DNA of 64,000 nt, from assembly GCF_000327485.1 (NCBI RefSeq), contig NC_019943.1, positions 2,542,001 to 2,606,000 on the forward strand. The letters are read 5' to 3'. Below are positions 8,670 to 18,096 of the stretch, in pieces. A program made the translations under genes and the position numbers. This DNA is from Methanoregula formicica SMSP. GTDB lineage: Archaea; Halobacteriota; Methanomicrobia; Methanomicrobiales; Methanospirillaceae. Under the pieces are notes generated by a model, which was not told the DNA's origin, did not search any database, and saw only the letters and a program-made list of their open reading frames with translations. Positions within the stretch are counted from its first letter, which is position 1. Each line of letters starts with the position of its first letter.

Positions 8670-9305
8670 ATGCCAATCGGACGAGTAACCCAGGTTGTTG
8701 ACTGCCGCGAGGCGATGGGCATGGGTAAAGGAGGAGGGCTTGCCCAGCGGGGCACCATCTCCGAATGCCGGTACCCGGACGTCATCGTGGTCGGGATGTC
8801 CCCCGGACGCCGCCACGTGACCAAGCCGGTCTGCGATATCACCTCGGGCCTTCGGCAGCAGGGCGTTGAATACAGCATCAGTACGCTGGTGCTGAACGCC
8901 GGAAGCGGCGTACCTGCGGACGCACCGAAACTAGCAGGTGGCGTCCTTGGTGCCGCGATGGGAGTTACCGAAAAAGAGATTGCACAGATTGAGAAACACA
9001 AAGTCGCCATCCTTCACCACGGGAACGTACGTTCCCATGTCGTCGAGAAGGTCAGGTATATTCTTCAGGCCTGTGATGTGAAGGCAATTGTCGTTTCCCA
9101 GTGCCCTGTTGATTTTGAGGATTTCGCAAAGGTGGGTGTGAAGACAACGGTCGTGATGCCTCCCGAAGACAAAATCCGTACGAAAGGTACGGTGATGTCT
9201 ATCGTGAGCGGCGTGACCCGCGGCCAGACCCCCTCACGCGAGAAGATGGCAGAAGTCATTTCATCCGTAATGAGAATCGTGAAAAAGAAAGATCCATTGG
9301 AGTGA
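8670..9305 (+). CDS. mcrC: Methyl-coenzyme M reductase operon protein C (McrC)
   Basis: A 211-residue cytoplasmic protein. McrC is known as a component of the ATP-dependent Mcr activation complex that reduces F430 to Ni(I). The start MPIGRVTQVVDCREAMGMGKGGG is family-typical, as is the segment DVIVVGMSPGRRHVTKPVCD (split here across the conserved core). Only one base separates it from the mcrD stop, indicating coupled translation. Confidence 0.94.
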   Translation: MPIGRVTQVVDCREAMGMGKGGGLAQRGTISECRYPDVIVVGMSPGRRHVTKPVCDITSGLRQQGVEYSISTLVLNAGSGVPADAPKLAGGVLGAAMGVTEKEIAQIEKHKVAILHHGNVRSHVVEKVRYILQACDVKAIVVSQCPVDFEDFAKVGVKTTVVMPPEDKIRTKGTVMSIVSGVTRGQTPSREKMAEVISSVMRIVKKKDPLE

Positions 9306-9312
9306 TAAAATA

Positions 9313-10080
9313 ATGGCATACAAACCCCAGTATGGTCCCGGCCAGTCTGTACCCGCCGCTAACAGGCGCAAGCAGATGGACCCCAGCCGTAAGCTCGCTA
9401 AGCTTCGTGATGTCTCCGACAAGGACCTCGTCCTCGTCATGGGACACCGTGCACCCGGCTCTGCATACCCGAGCTGCCACCCGCCGCTCTCCGAGCAGCA
9501 GGAGCCCGCATGCCCGATCCGCAAGATCGTGACCCCCACCGATGGTGCAAAGGCCGGCGACCGCGTCCGCTACATCCAGTTCGCTGACTCGATGTACAAC
9601 GCACCCTGCCAGCCCTACCAGAGGAGCTACCTCGAGGCATACCGCTTCCGCGGCATTGACCCGGGTACCCTGTCCGGCCGTCAGATCGTCGAGTGCCGTG
9701 AGAGAGACCTTGAGAAGTACGCCAAGGAACTCGTCGGAACTGAGCTCTTCGATGCAAACCTCACCGGCATCCGTGGCTGCACTGTCCACGGACACTCCCT
9801 CCGTCTCGACGAGAACGGCATGATGTTCGACATGCTCCAGCGCTGTGTCATCGACAAGAAGTCCGGTGTTGTCAAGTATGTCAAGGACCAGGTCGGTGTC
9901 CCGCTCGACGCAGAAGTCAAGATCGGCAAGGCAATGGACAACAAGTGGCTCAAGGCAAACACCACCATGTTCCACTCCGTATCCGGCGTTGGCTTCCGGG
10001 ACGACCCCGAGTATGTTGAATACATCCAGCGTATCCACACGCTCCGTGTCAAGTACGGCTTCATGCCCAAGGAGGCATAA
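9313..10080 (+). CDS. mcrG: Methyl-coenzyme M reductase gamma subunit (McrG)
   Basis: A 255-residue structural subunit that forms part of the F430 pocket. It opens [20 protein letters not shown] and includes [20 protein letters not shown], both strong McrG signatures. The GGAGTG ribosome site overlaps the end of mcrC. The next gene, mcrA, starts 2 bases after its stop, and the mcrA ribosome site GGAGG lies within the last codons of mcrG. Confidence 0.98.
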   Translation: MAYKPQYGPGQSVPAANRRKQMDPSRKLAKLRDVSDKDLVLVMGHRAPGSAYPSCHPPLSEQQEPACPIRKIVTPTDGAKAGDRVRYIQFADSMYNAPCQPYQRSYLEAYRFRGIDPGTLSGRQIVECRERDLEKYAKELVGTELFDANLTGIRGCTVHGHSLRLDENGMMFDMLQRCVIDKKSGVVKYVKDQVGVPLDAEVKIGKAMDNKWLKANTTMFHSVSGVGFRDDPEYVEYIQRIHTLRVKYGFMPKEA

Positions 10081-10082
10081 TT

Positions 10083-11771
10083 ATGGCAAAAGCAGCAAAG
10101 ATCGAGAGGACCCAGAAGCTCTTCCTGAAGGCAATGAAGGAGAAGTTCGCAGAGGACCCCCAGGCGCAGGCAACCGTCTTCAAGCGCGAAGGCCTTTCCC
10201 AGTCCCCGCGCAAGATGGAGTTCGTCAAGGCCGGCAAGGCAGCCGAGATGGACCGCGGTATCTCCATGTACGACCCGGCCCGCTGCCACTGCGGAGGTAT
10301 CCCGCTCGGCCAGCGCCAGCTGATGACCTACGAGATCAGCTCCACCGGCGTCTTCGTCGAGGGTGATGACTGCCACTTCGTCAACAACGCCGCCATGCAG
10401 CAGATGTGGGACGACATCCGCAGGACCATCATCGTCGGCCTCGACCTTGCCCACGGCACCTTACAGAAGCGTCTCGGCAAGGAAGTCACCCCTGAGACAA
10501 TCAACGAGTACCTCCATGTGCTGAACCACGCAATGCCCGGTGCAGCCGTTGTCCAGGAACACATGGTCGAGACCCACCCGTCCCTCGTGGACGACTGTTA
10601 CGTCAAGGTCTTCACCGGTGACGACGAGATGGCAGATGACCTCGAGCCCCAGTTCGTCTTAAACGTCGACAAGCTCTTCCCGGCAAAGCAGGCAGCCCAG
10701 CTCAAGGCAGCTGTCGGCAAGTCCATGTGGCAGGCTGTCCACATCCCGACCATTGTCTCCAGGACCTGCGACGGCGGAACCACCTCCCGGTGGTCTGCAA
10801 TGCAGATCGGTATGTCCTTCATCGGCGCATATAAGATGTGCGCTGGTGAGGCAGCAGTCGCTGATCTCGCATTCGCCGCAAAGCACGCCGGTGTCATCCA
10901 GATGGCAGACATCCTGCCCGCACGCCGTGCACGTGGCCCGAACGAGCCCGGTGGCATCAAGTTCGGCCACTTCGCCGACATGATCCAGTCCGACCGCAAG
11001 TACCCCAACGACCCCGTCAGGGCATCCCTCGAAGTAGTCGCTGGTGGCTGCATGCTCTTCGACCAGATCTGGCTCGGCAGCTACATGTCCGGCGGTGTCG
11101 GGTTCACTCAGTATGCAACCGCTGCATACACCGACAACATCCTTGACGACTTCACCAGCTACGGTGTCGACTACGTCAAGAAGAAGCACGGCGCTCTCGG
11201 CAAGGTCAAGGCAACCCAGGACGTTGTCAACGACATCGCTTCCGAGGTCACCCTCTACGGTATGGAGCAGTACGAGGAGTTCCCGACCACGCTCGAGTCC
11301 CACTTCGGCGGCTCCCAGCGTGCAACCGTCCTCGCCGCAGCATCTGGTGTCTCAACGGCACTCGCCACGGCAAACTCCAACGCTGGTCTGAACGGCTGGT
11401 ACATGTCCATGCTCATGCACAAGGAAGCATGGTCACGTCTCGGCTTCTTCGGCTACGACCTGCAGGACCAGTGCGGTTCCGCAAACTCAATGTCCGTCCG
11501 GCCCGACGAGGGTCTGCTCGGCGAGCTCCGTGGACCGAACTACCCGAACTACGCAATGAACGTCGGACACCAGGGTGGATACGCCGGTATCGCCGGTGCA
11601 GCACACATTGCCCGCGGCGATGCCTGGGCACTGTCCCCGCTGATGAAGATCACCTTCTCCGACCCCTCGCTCAAGTTCGACTTCTCCGAGGTACGCCGCG
11701 AGTTCGCAAAGGGTGCAATCCGCGAGTTCATGCCTGCCGGCGAGCGCTCGCTCATCATCCCCGCGAAGTAA
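10083..11771 (+). CDS. mcrA: Methyl-coenzyme M reductase alpha subunit (McrA)
   Basis: The 562-residue catalytic subunit and the standard methanogen marker. Active-site segments include [38 protein letters not shown] and [20 protein letters not shown]. The motif [17 protein letters not shown] holds the glycine (residue 457) that corresponds to thioglycine and the cysteine (464) that corresponds to S-methylcysteine in the Methanothermobacter enzyme. The modification enzymes themselves are not in the window. Only one mcr operon is seen here. A T-rich terminator and hairpin array follow within 25 bases. Confidence 0.99.
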   Translation: MAKAAKIERTQKLFLKAMKEKFAEDPQAQATVFKREGLSQSPRKMEFVKAGKAAEMDRGISMYDPARCHCGGIPLGQRQLMTYEISSTGVFVEGDDCHFVNNAAMQQMWDDIRRTIIVGLDLAHGTLQKRLGKEVTPETINEYLHVLNHAMPGAAVVQEHMVETHPSLVDDCYVKVFTGDDEMADDLEPQFVLNVDKLFPAKQAAQLKAAVGKSMWQAVHIPTIVSRTCDGGTTSRWSAMQIGMSFIGAYKMCAGEAAVADLAFAAKHAGVIQMADILPARRARGPNEPGGIKFGHFADMIQSDRKYPNDPVRASLEVVAGGCMLFDQIWLGSYMSGGVGFTQYATAAYTDNILDDFTSYGVDYVKKKHGALGKVKATQDVVNDIASEVTLYGMEQYEEFPTTLESHFGGSQRATVLAAASGVSTALATANSNAGLNGWYMSMLMHKEAWSRLGFFGYDLQDQCGSANSMSVRPDEGLLGELRGPNYPNYAMNVGHQGGYAGIAGAAHIARGDAWALSPLMKITFSDPSLKFDFSEVRREFAKGAIREFMPAGERSLIIPAK

Positions 11772-11793
11772 GCACGAATCCCCACCTACCCAA

Positions 11794-11911
11794 TTTTTTC
11801 TTTTTTTTCCGACAGGTTCGAAGAGCCTGCGGCTCTTCTCTTCCTCAACCTTCCAAGGAAGGTTTCGGATTCATCAGACCTGGAGGACGAGAAGAAACCG
11901 CAGGTTTCTTC
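11794..11911 (+). terminator. mcr terminator: T-tract followed by a three-hairpin array
   Basis: Twenty-two bases after the mcrA stop, a T-rich tract (11794-11808) is followed by three hairpins. The first is GAAGAGCC/GGCTCTTC with loop TGC (11820-11838). The second is AACCTTCC/GGAAGGTT (11847-11864). The third is GAAGAAACC/GGTTTCTTC with loop GCA (11891-11911), then GAATT. The third shares its outer arms and loop with hairpins after mtrH (20864-20944). The T-tract alone could be an archaeal terminator; the hairpins suggest an additional role in transcript stability or a small RNA. Confidence 0.6.
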
Positions 11912-12503
11912 GAATTAATATCGTGATTGCGGGTGCGATTACAAACGTAACCCCATATCCTGATTTCATTTTCACAATCAACAGGTCCTTGACCAGAAGC
12001 ATGAGAAGAAACCCCCATGCTTTTTTTGGATCACGATTCCGATCGCTAAAAAAAATTCCCGGCCGGTTTCAAAAAACACTCATCCCCTGCCCGACCCCCC
12101 TTGGCTTCCCATGGACAAAAATCCCCGCGTTTTCCGAAGAGATTTCCACTGGAAATTAAGGTCTTTTTTACCACTAGCAAAAGGGGGGTTGGGCAGAGGC
12201 AGGATTTTCGTTCGCGGAACAGGGGCGATCTTTTTTGCAGTAAATTCCTGGGGAAACACCGGCTCGGGCAGGCTGGTCTGATCATCAGTCAGGGGTCAAT
12301 AATAACTCTTTTTACAAAATTTCAGAAGGATTGAAGAGATTCTCCCGGGAACGTAAACGATACAATAAGCTGAAAAAAAAGTGAACCGACCGGGATTTTT
12401 TTTACAATCGCGATCACAAAAAGGATGAATTACCCCAGCCCGACCCCCCTCACGGCCCTGCCGGCAGGTACAATGGTGGAGAGAAAAAAGGAGGGGAAGA
12501 ACC
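11912..12503. other. Non-coding stretch with T-runs, hairpins and a repeated C/G-rich element
   Basis: No credible gene was found here. It contains GCATG/CATGC followed by seven T (11999-12027), which is terminator-like, ATTTCC/GGAAAT (12143-12157 area), and several runs of six to eight T or A. A 16-base C-rich element at 12087-12102 recurs inverted at 12181-12196 with one mismatch, and a third direct copy is near 12437-12450. A small RNA or the remains of a decayed region are both possible. Confidence 0.4.
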
Positions 12504-12986
12504 TTATTTTGTCACTTCAACCGGGTCGATATTCGCATCGATCAAACAGTCGAACGAGACGGTATTGAGCCAGCCGGCTTTCTCAAACATGTGCATGAAA
12601 CAGACACCAATCACCGCTGATCCGGCATGCTTCCCGATCACAGCCTTCACCTGCTCAGCCTTGACCGGAACATTGGGCATCGAAAGCCCGCCCATGATGA
12701 CAAGCGCTTTTGGCTTCAGGGCCGGTGCCGTTGCATTTGCCTGCATCCCGACATTATCGACATGGACAAGCTTTTTCGCCTTCGTCTCGTCCACATACGG
12801 GACAAAGACCTGCTCCAGTTCGAGCGAGCGGAGGGCAAACCCGAGCAGCTCAATAAAGGGCGTACAGGTGCCCGGAACGCCATAGTAGACAATCTGGTCG
12901 CCCTTTTTCAGGCCCTTTGACTCAATAAACTCCTTGAACGGGCGCAGGATGCCCGGGACGCCGTGGAACACTTCTTTTGTCGCCAT
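12504..12986 (-). CDS. DUF2124 family protein
   Basis: A 160-residue soluble protein of a family known from methanogens without assigned function. It begins MATKEVFHGVPGILRPFKEF, with YYGVPGTCTPFIELLGFALR near residue 36 and ALVIMGGLSMPNVPVK near 92. Alternating hydrophobic strands and helices suggest a Rossmann-like fold. No ribosome site is evident, so the transcript may be leaderless. It is divergent from the radical-SAM gene, 108 bases away. Function unknown. Confidence 0.8.
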   Translation of the reverse strand: MATKEVFHGVPGILRPFKEFIESKGLKKGDQIVYYGVPGTCTPFIELLGFALRSLELEQVFVPYVDETKAKKLVHVDNVGMQANATAPALKPKALVIMGGLSMPNVPVKAEQVKAVIGKHAGSAVIGVCFMHMFEKAGWLNTVSFDCLIDANIDPVEVTK

Positions 12987-13094
12987 AGATCAACAATCAT
13001 GCCGTAAGAAGATAAGGATTTTTTTAATTCCTCAAAAAAAAGCGTAAGACGGGATAATAACTCTTTTACCCTGCCGGAGGGAACGTTTGGGATA

Positions 13095-14249
13095 ATGAAG
13101 AATCCATTCCACATCATGATCATCCCGACGCTGGGTTGCCCGGGTAAGTGCAAATACTGCTGGAGCTCGGAGGAGGGATCACCGGTCATGACCATTGACA
13201 CGGTCCGGGATATCGTGGAATGGCTTAAGGGATTCCGGAAGGACCGGGTGACCTTCACCTTCCACGGGGGGGAGCCGCTCCTTGCCGGGGCAGAGTTTTA
13301 CCGCAAGGCGCTGCCGATGCTGGCCGGCGAACTCAGCGAACTTACCCCCGATTTTGCCATGCAGACCAACCTCTGGCGGATGACACCGGAGATTGCCTCT
13401 GTCCTCGCGGAATACCACGTCCCTCTTGGCTCAAGCATCGACGGCCCGGAGGAGATCACGGATTCCCAGAGGGGCGAGGGCTATTACCAGAAGTGCATGA
13501 AGGGGTACGAGATCGCAAAGACTGCCGGCCTCCAGGTGCGGTTCATCTGCACGTTCACCAACAAATCGGTGAAGCACAAAGAAGCGATCTTCACTTTCTT
13601 CAAGGAGAGGGGCTTTGTCTTAAAACTCCACCCGGCACTGCCGTCGCTCCGGTCCGAGAACCCGAAGGAATGGGCGCTGGAACCGGAGGAGTATGGCGAA
13701 CTGCTGGTCTTCCTCCTCGACAAGGCGCTCGACAACCTCGGGAAGGTCGAGGTGATGAATATCAACGACCTCTGCCGCTGCGTCTTCACCCGACGGGGGT
13801 CAGTCTGTACCTACGTGGACTGCATGGGCAGCACTTTTGCCATTGGCCCGGACGGGAGCATCTACCCCTGCTACCGCTTCGTGGGCATGTCGGAGTGGGT
13901 GATGGCCAATGTCCGGGACAGGCCGACAATGGAGCAGCTGATGCAGTCCGAACCGGGGAAGCGAATGACGGCGTTTTCGGCCTATGTGAACTCCGCCTGC
14001 AAAGACTGTTCGCATATCCGGTACTGCCGGGGAGGGTGCCCGTACAATGCCATCGCCCCATCGGGAGGATCGCTTGAGGGCGTGGATCCGCACTGCGCAG
14101 CCTACAAGCGAATCTTCGACGAGCTCAATGACCGGCTGAACGAGGAGATGTATGCGGAACCCCCTGTGGGAATGAATTTTGGGATGCCGGCAGCTTACAA
14201 AAAACGACCCGGCGTGATGGCGCTGATGCGGTCGATTGTGGAGAAGTAA
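13095..14249 (+). CDS. Radical SAM/SPASM protein, putative peptide-modifying enzyme
   Basis: A 384-residue enzyme with the radical-SAM cluster motif CPGKCKYCW (Cys 15, 19, 22) and a C-terminal SPASM-type cysteine set including CVFTRRGSVC near residue 229, CYRF near 260 and CKDCSHIRYCRGGCP near 302-316. It resembles methanogen members of the peptide-maturase group often labelled Mhun_1560-like (recalled, not searched). SPASM enzymes commonly modify ribosomal peptides or proteins. No small precursor-peptide gene was found beside it; the divergent DUF2124 gene and the downstream glycosylase are the only neighbours. The substrate is unknown. Confidence 0.82.
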   Translation: MKNPFHIMIIPTLGCPGKCKYCWSSEEGSPVMTIDTVRDIVEWLKGFRKDRVTFTFHGGEPLLAGAEFYRKALPMLAGELSELTPDFAMQTNLWRMTPEIASVLAEYHVPLGSSIDGPEEITDSQRGEGYYQKCMKGYEIAKTAGLQVRFICTFTNKSVKHKEAIFTFFKERGFVLKLHPALPSLRSENPKEWALEPEEYGELLVFLLDKALDNLGKVEVMNINDLCRCVFTRRGSVCTYVDCMGSTFAIGPDGSIYPCYRFVGMSEWVMANVRDRPTMEQLMQSEPGKRMTAFSAYVNSACKDCSHIRYCRGGCPYNAIAPSGGSLEGVDPHCAAYKRIFDELNDRLNEEMYAEPPVGMNFGMPAAYKKRPGVMALMRSIVEK

Positions 14250-14288
14250 CCGCCACGGCTCCACAGCTCTTTTGAAGAGGATGCTGTC

Positions 14289-14891
14289 ATGAAGACCTTC
14301 CGATATGGCAGGACCGAGATTGCCCACCTGAAAAAGCGGGATAAGAAATTGGGAGCCGCCATCGATGAGATCGGGATGATTGAACGGGACGTGACACCCG
14401 ACCTGTTCACGGCCCTTGTCGTAGGCGTGGCAAGCCAGCAGATCTCGGCAAAGGCTGCTGAAACTGTCTGGCGCCGGATGGAGGAGAAACTTGGAACGAT
14501 CACCCCGTCGTCCATTGCCGGTGCCACTCCTGAGGAGATCCAACAGTGCGGCATGTCAATGAGAAAAGCGGGTTACATCAAGGGAATCGGGGATGCCGTG
14601 ACCAATGGCAGCCTCGACCTTGCCGGGCTCCGTGATCTTTCCGATGACGATGTTATTGCCCGCCTCTCGGCCCTGAACGGCGTAGGGGTCTGGACTGCCG
14701 AAATGCTCCTCATCTTCTCCATGGAACGGCCGGACGTCCTGAGCTGGGGAGACCTGGCGATACGCAGGGGGATGATGCACCTGTACGGAAAGAGTACCAT
14801 CGACCGTGCAGCATTCGAACGGTACCGGAAACGGTATTCCCCTTATGGATCCGTGGCATCGCTGTACCTGTGGGAGATCTCGCACCGGTAA
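14289..14891 (+). CDS. HhH-GPD DNA glycosylase (AlkA-like, 3-methyladenine type)
   Basis: A 200-residue base-excision repair enzyme. The helix-hairpin-helix LNGVGVWTAEMLL is near residue 128 and the catalytic aspartate lies in DLAIRRGMM near residue 155. The N-terminal FTALVVGVASQQISAKAAE matches the AlkA-type glycosylase core. The last residues lack the C-terminal iron-sulfur cysteines of EndoIII/MutY. The ATG is preceded by GAGG about 10 bases upstream. It follows the radical-SAM gene by 40 bases on the same strand, possibly co-transcribed. The exact lesion specificity cannot be read. Confidence 0.85.
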   Translation: MKTFRYGRTEIAHLKKRDKKLGAAIDEIGMIERDVTPDLFTALVVGVASQQISAKAAETVWRRMEEKLGTITPSSIAGATPEEIQQCGMSMRKAGYIKGIGDAVTNGSLDLAGLRDLSDDDVIARLSALNGVGVWTAEMLLIFSMERPDVLSWGDLAIRRGMMHLYGKSTIDRAAFERYRKRYSPYGSVASLYLWEISHR

Positions 14892-15208
14892 TCACCTGGC
14901 GGGGCGGACAGCCATTTCCTGACCGATCGGTAATCTTCGCCGGATTCTCCCCGGTCAACACAAACCCTCTTGCTTTGAACACAAGCAGACTTTCCTTAAC
15001 ACAAATTTTTATGATTAAAAATTCCGTAAAACCGTCCGATTTTTAATTCGGGCTTAATATATCCTTCTACGGCGGAATAAATTCGAAACCTTTTAATTAA
15101 GATCCTTCCAACGTTAGACTGACCACAAAGAGTATTTACTATGTACTCGATGTGCGTGGCATTGCATTTTGAATACTCTCGTGCATTCGCACGCAGGGAG
15201 GAGGCTAA
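14892..15208 (+). promoter_or_regulatory. mtr operon upstream region
   Basis: A 317-base gap, AT-rich in its second half. TATA-like candidates are TTAATATAT (15054-15062) and a BRE-TATA-like CGAAACCTTTTAATTA (15084-15099). The latter predicts a leader of about 85-90 bases. The mtrE ribosome site GGGAGGAGG lies at about 15196-15204. No gene was found. Confidence 0.55.
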
Positions 15209-16108
15209 ATGGAACATATTGTATTTGGCATTGGAATTACTGCATTGACAGGAGCTCTTGCCACTGTAGCCGGTGCTGCAGAAGATACTGAATCCAACAT
15301 CGGGTCCCAGGGTGACCCGAACTCACAGGTTCAGCTCGCACCGCAGATGGGTTTCCTGCACCGCATCTTCAACAAGGCGGTTGCAGGAGAACCCCCGGCA
15401 TACGGTCTCTGGTGCTGTCTTGGCGCCGGACTCGCATGGGCATTCATGGCCATGCAGTTTAACGCGGTTCTTGCTATCGTTCTCGGTTCTGTACTCGCAG
15501 TCTTTGTACAGGGCGTTTATGCAACCACCGCTTACGTTGGCAGGACCGCGAGCCTGTCCAAGTTCGGGCAGCCGATCTACGTGGACATCCTGAAGTCCAT
15601 GACGACGGTTACCATGGCACATGCCTTTATTGCAATCTTCGCAACCGTGGCGATCTGCCAGCTGATCAACGGTGCACTGGGACACCCGTTCCCGCTGCCG
15701 CTGCTCGGTCTCATCTGGGGTATCGCACTCGGTGCAGCAGGATCTGCAACGGGCAACCCGTACTACGGTAAGGAACGCCAGTACCAGAACCAGAAGTTCG
15801 GTGCAGGTGTCCCGATCTCGGCGTCCGGTAACATCGTCCGCTATGCAGAAGCCGGCGAAAGAAACTCAATCGACAATGGCTGGTTTACCGCAAAGATCGG
15901 TGGCTCGGCATCCGGTATCTGCTTTGGCCTGATTGTCTTCCTCGAACTCTGGCGTACCATTCTCTTTGAGCAGGTAGCAGCCGGGTGGGGCGCAATCGTT
16001 GTCGGTGTCCTCATCATCCTCGTCTTCACGGTCATAGACCGCTACATCGAGGTCTGGGCACGGAAGACCTACGGACCCTACACCGAGGCAAAGGAGGCAT
16101 CCTCATGA
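15209..16108 (+). CDS. mtrE: Tetrahydromethanopterin S-methyltransferase subunit E (MtrE)
   Basis: A 299-residue integral membrane subunit of the sodium-pumping methyltransferase that moves the methyl group from H4MPT to CoM. About six hydrophobic spans are visible, with family segments QVQLAPQMGFLHRIFNKAV and GSATGNPYYGKERQYQ. It is first in the operon and has a strong GGGAGGAGG ribosome site. Its TGA overlaps the mtrD ATG. Confidence 0.97.
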   Translation: MEHIVFGIGITALTGALATVAGAAEDTESNIGSQGDPNSQVQLAPQMGFLHRIFNKAVAGEPPAYGLWCCLGAGLAWAFMAMQFNAVLAIVLGSVLAVFVQGVYATTAYVGRTASLSKFGQPIYVDILKSMTTVTMAHAFIAIFATVAICQLINGALGHPFPLPLLGLIWGIALGAAGSATGNPYYGKERQYQNQKFGAGVPISASGNIVRYAEAGERNSIDNGWFTAKIGGSASGICFGLIVFLELWRTILFEQVAAGWGAIVVGVLIILVFTVIDRYIEVWARKTYGPYTEAKEASS

Positions 16109-16941
16109 GCGCAGTTGCAGCAAAGCCCGCAGCGGGCGGCGCAATCAACGGGACTGCAATGGCAGTCGGCGTTGTGATGTTCCTCATCCTCATGGGGATC
16201 TGCTATTACATCTACCCGACCGGCCTCATGCCGCTGCTTCTTATCGTTGTCGGCGGTGTCATGATCGGTTTCGGTGTCCACTTCGTTCCTGTCGGCGGTG
16301 CACCCGCTGCAATGGGACAGGCTCCCGGTATTGCGACCGGTGTCGCGATGCTTGCAGCCGGTGGCGGTCTCGCTGGTCTCTTCGGCGGTGCATGGGCAGC
16401 AGCAGCAGGGCAGGACGCCCTCGTTGTCGTCATCACCGGCGGTATTGGCGGCGGCCTGATGATGGCCATCACCTGTATGATGGTGAACTTTGTCTATGTC
16501 TTCGGCATGGGTATCCCGGCAGCATCCGGTAAGGTCGCAAATGACCCGATCACCGGTGACAGCCAGGCAGAATACAAGTCCCAAGGTACCGAAGGACACG
16601 GCCTTCCGTTCGTCTCGTTCGTCGGCGGTGTCATCGGGGGTCTCTTCGCAGGTGCAGGCGGTACGCTCATCTACCTTGAGCTTCTCGAAGTCTACAAGGC
16701 AGCGCTCCCCGGTGTCATGCAGATCACCGCAGCACAGGTACTCCCGATTGCCGTTTCCGCAGCAGGTATGTTCGCCGTGGGCATGTTCCTCGTGAACGCA
16801 GTGCTTACCGCGTACAACATCACGGGAACCATCGAAGGACCCCACGACCCGAAGTTCAAGCGCTGGCCCCGGTCAGTCGTTGCATCCGCAGTTGCATCAG
16901 CACTCTGCGGCCTTGTGGCGATCCTGATCGTTGCACTCTGA
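16105..16941 (+). CDS. mtrD: Tetrahydromethanopterin S-methyltransferase subunit D (MtrD)
   Basis: A 278-residue membrane subunit with about six transmembrane helices, glycine/alanine-rich (AAGGGLAGLFGGAWAAAAGQ region), and the family segment VYVFGMGIPAASGKVANDPI. The ATG at 16105 overlaps the mtrE stop in an ATGA arrangement behind GGAGGC; a longer upstream extension would run into mtrE and is rejected. MtrC, D and E form the membrane sodium channel part. Confidence 0.97.
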   Translation: MSAVAAKPAAGGAINGTAMAVGVVMFLILMGICYYIYPTGLMPLLLIVVGGVMIGFGVHFVPVGGAPAAMGQAPGIATGVAMLAAGGGLAGLFGGAWAAAAGQDALVVVITGGIGGGLMMAITCMMVNFVYVFGMGIPAASGKVANDPITGDSQAEYKSQGTEGHGLPFVSFVGGVIGGLFAGAGGTLIYLELLEVYKAALPGVMQITAAQVLPIAVSAAGMFAVGMFLVNAVLTAYNITGTIEGPHDPKFKRWPRSVVASAVASALCGLVAILIVAL

Positions 16942-16951
16942 GGTGTTGAAG

Positions 16952-17800
16952 ATGACAGTAAAAGTTGAAGTAATTGAAGGTGGCATCCCGCACAATAAGA
17001 TTATGATTGCGGGTATTGTCAGCACACTCGTCTGTCTCTACCTGACCTACCTCAATGTGCTCACCTCCACCGAGATGTTCTCATTCTTCGGCGGCTTTGC
17101 GGTGATCGCGGCATTGATCTGGGGGAGTCACACCATCAAGGTACTGTGCAGTTACGGTATCGGTACCGGTGTGCCCTCGGCAGGTATGATCGCATTCGGC
17201 TCAGGTGTTATCGCTATGCTGCTTGCAACCAAGTTCGGCATCATGGCGCCGATCGTTGCAGCAGTCCTTGCAGCAGTCATCGGGTTCATCCTCGGGTATG
17301 TTTCGAACAACATCCTGAACATGAAGATCCCGGCCATGGTCCAGTCGCTCACGGAAATGGCGATTGTCGGTGCACTCTCCCTCATGGGCTTTGCAGCACT
17401 GATAACCGGCAGGTTCACCTTTGACGCCCTGACCACCGGACATGTTACTGTCCTTGGTATGTCACTTATGACACACCAGCAGTCGTTCATCGGAGGATGT
17501 CTCATCGCAGTCGCATTCCTGCTCGGTGCAATCGCCATCCAGCACCCGTTCAACGCGTGCCTTGGCCCCGGCTGGCAGCAGGACCGCATGCTCATGCTCA
17601 CTGCAGAGTGCGGTTTCCTCTCCATGATTGTGGCAGCCGTCATGTCCTTTGCCTTAATCAGCACGGGATCAGCAATCATCTCGCTCGTCATTGCAATTAT
17701 CGGCTGGGCATACACCTACAAGGAATACATGGTGCTCTCGAAGCGCGATGCAGCAGCATGGCTCGATGCAAAACCGATTCCTGAAGTGGAGGGACACTGA
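16952..17800 (+). CDS. mtrC: Tetrahydromethanopterin S-methyltransferase subunit C (MtrC)
   Basis: A 282-residue membrane subunit with about seven hydrophobic spans. The start MTVKVEVIEGGIPHNKIM and the segment HPFNACLGPGWQQDRMLML are MtrC-like. The ATG at 16952 follows GAGGTG at the mtrD end; a start at 16931 inside mtrD is rejected. The stop abuts the mtrB start. Confidence 0.96.
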   Translation: MTVKVEVIEGGIPHNKIMIAGIVSTLVCLYLTYLNVLTSTEMFSFFGGFAVIAALIWGSHTIKVLCSYGIGTGVPSAGMIAFGSGVIAMLLATKFGIMAPIVAAVLAAVIGFILGYVSNNILNMKIPAMVQSLTEMAIVGALSLMGFAALITGRFTFDALTTGHVTVLGMSLMTHQQSFIGGCLIAVAFLLGAIAIQHPFNACLGPGWQQDRMLMLTAECGFLSMIVAAVMSFALISTGSAIISLVIAIIGWAYTYKEYMVLSKRDAAAWLDAKPIPEVEGH

Positions 17801-17801
17801 C

Positions 17802-18095
17802 ATGGGATACGTACTTGTACTCCCGGAATTCGGCCTTGTAGCCGACCCCGTAATCGGTGTTGTAACCTCTGCAGGAGAATCACTCGCACCGGTCATTGAA
17901 AAGGTCGCAGTCCTTGAAGCAACCAGTGACGATCTCGTCAACATGCTCTCAGGAGAAGGCAACCTCCTGGCCTCATTCCCGAACAGGGAGAGCGGCCTTG
18001 CAATCGGTGGCACAATCACTTCGTTCTGGTACGGTCTTGCAGTCGGATTACTCATTGCCGGAATCATCGCATTCCAGATGATCAAGGTGGTCTAA
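17802..18095 (+). CDS. mtrB: Tetrahydromethanopterin S-methyltransferase subunit B (MtrB)
   Basis: A 97-residue small subunit with a soluble N-terminal part ([20 protein letters not shown]) and one C-terminal transmembrane helix ([19 protein letters not shown]). The size and operon position between mtrC and mtrA are standard. The ribosome site GGAGGG is in the last mtrC codons. Confidence 0.94.
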   Translation: MGYVLVLPEFGLVADPVIGVVTSAGESLAPVIEKVAVLEATSDDLVNMLSGEGNLLASFPNRESGLAIGGTITSFWYGLAVGLLIAGIIAFQMIKVV

Positions 18096-18096
18096 C

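Noticed and set aside
11713-12334. Small plus-strand frames after mcrA as possible peptide genes
   Set aside because: They run through hairpins and T-runs, lack ribosome sites and have no repeat of a conserved peptide pattern.
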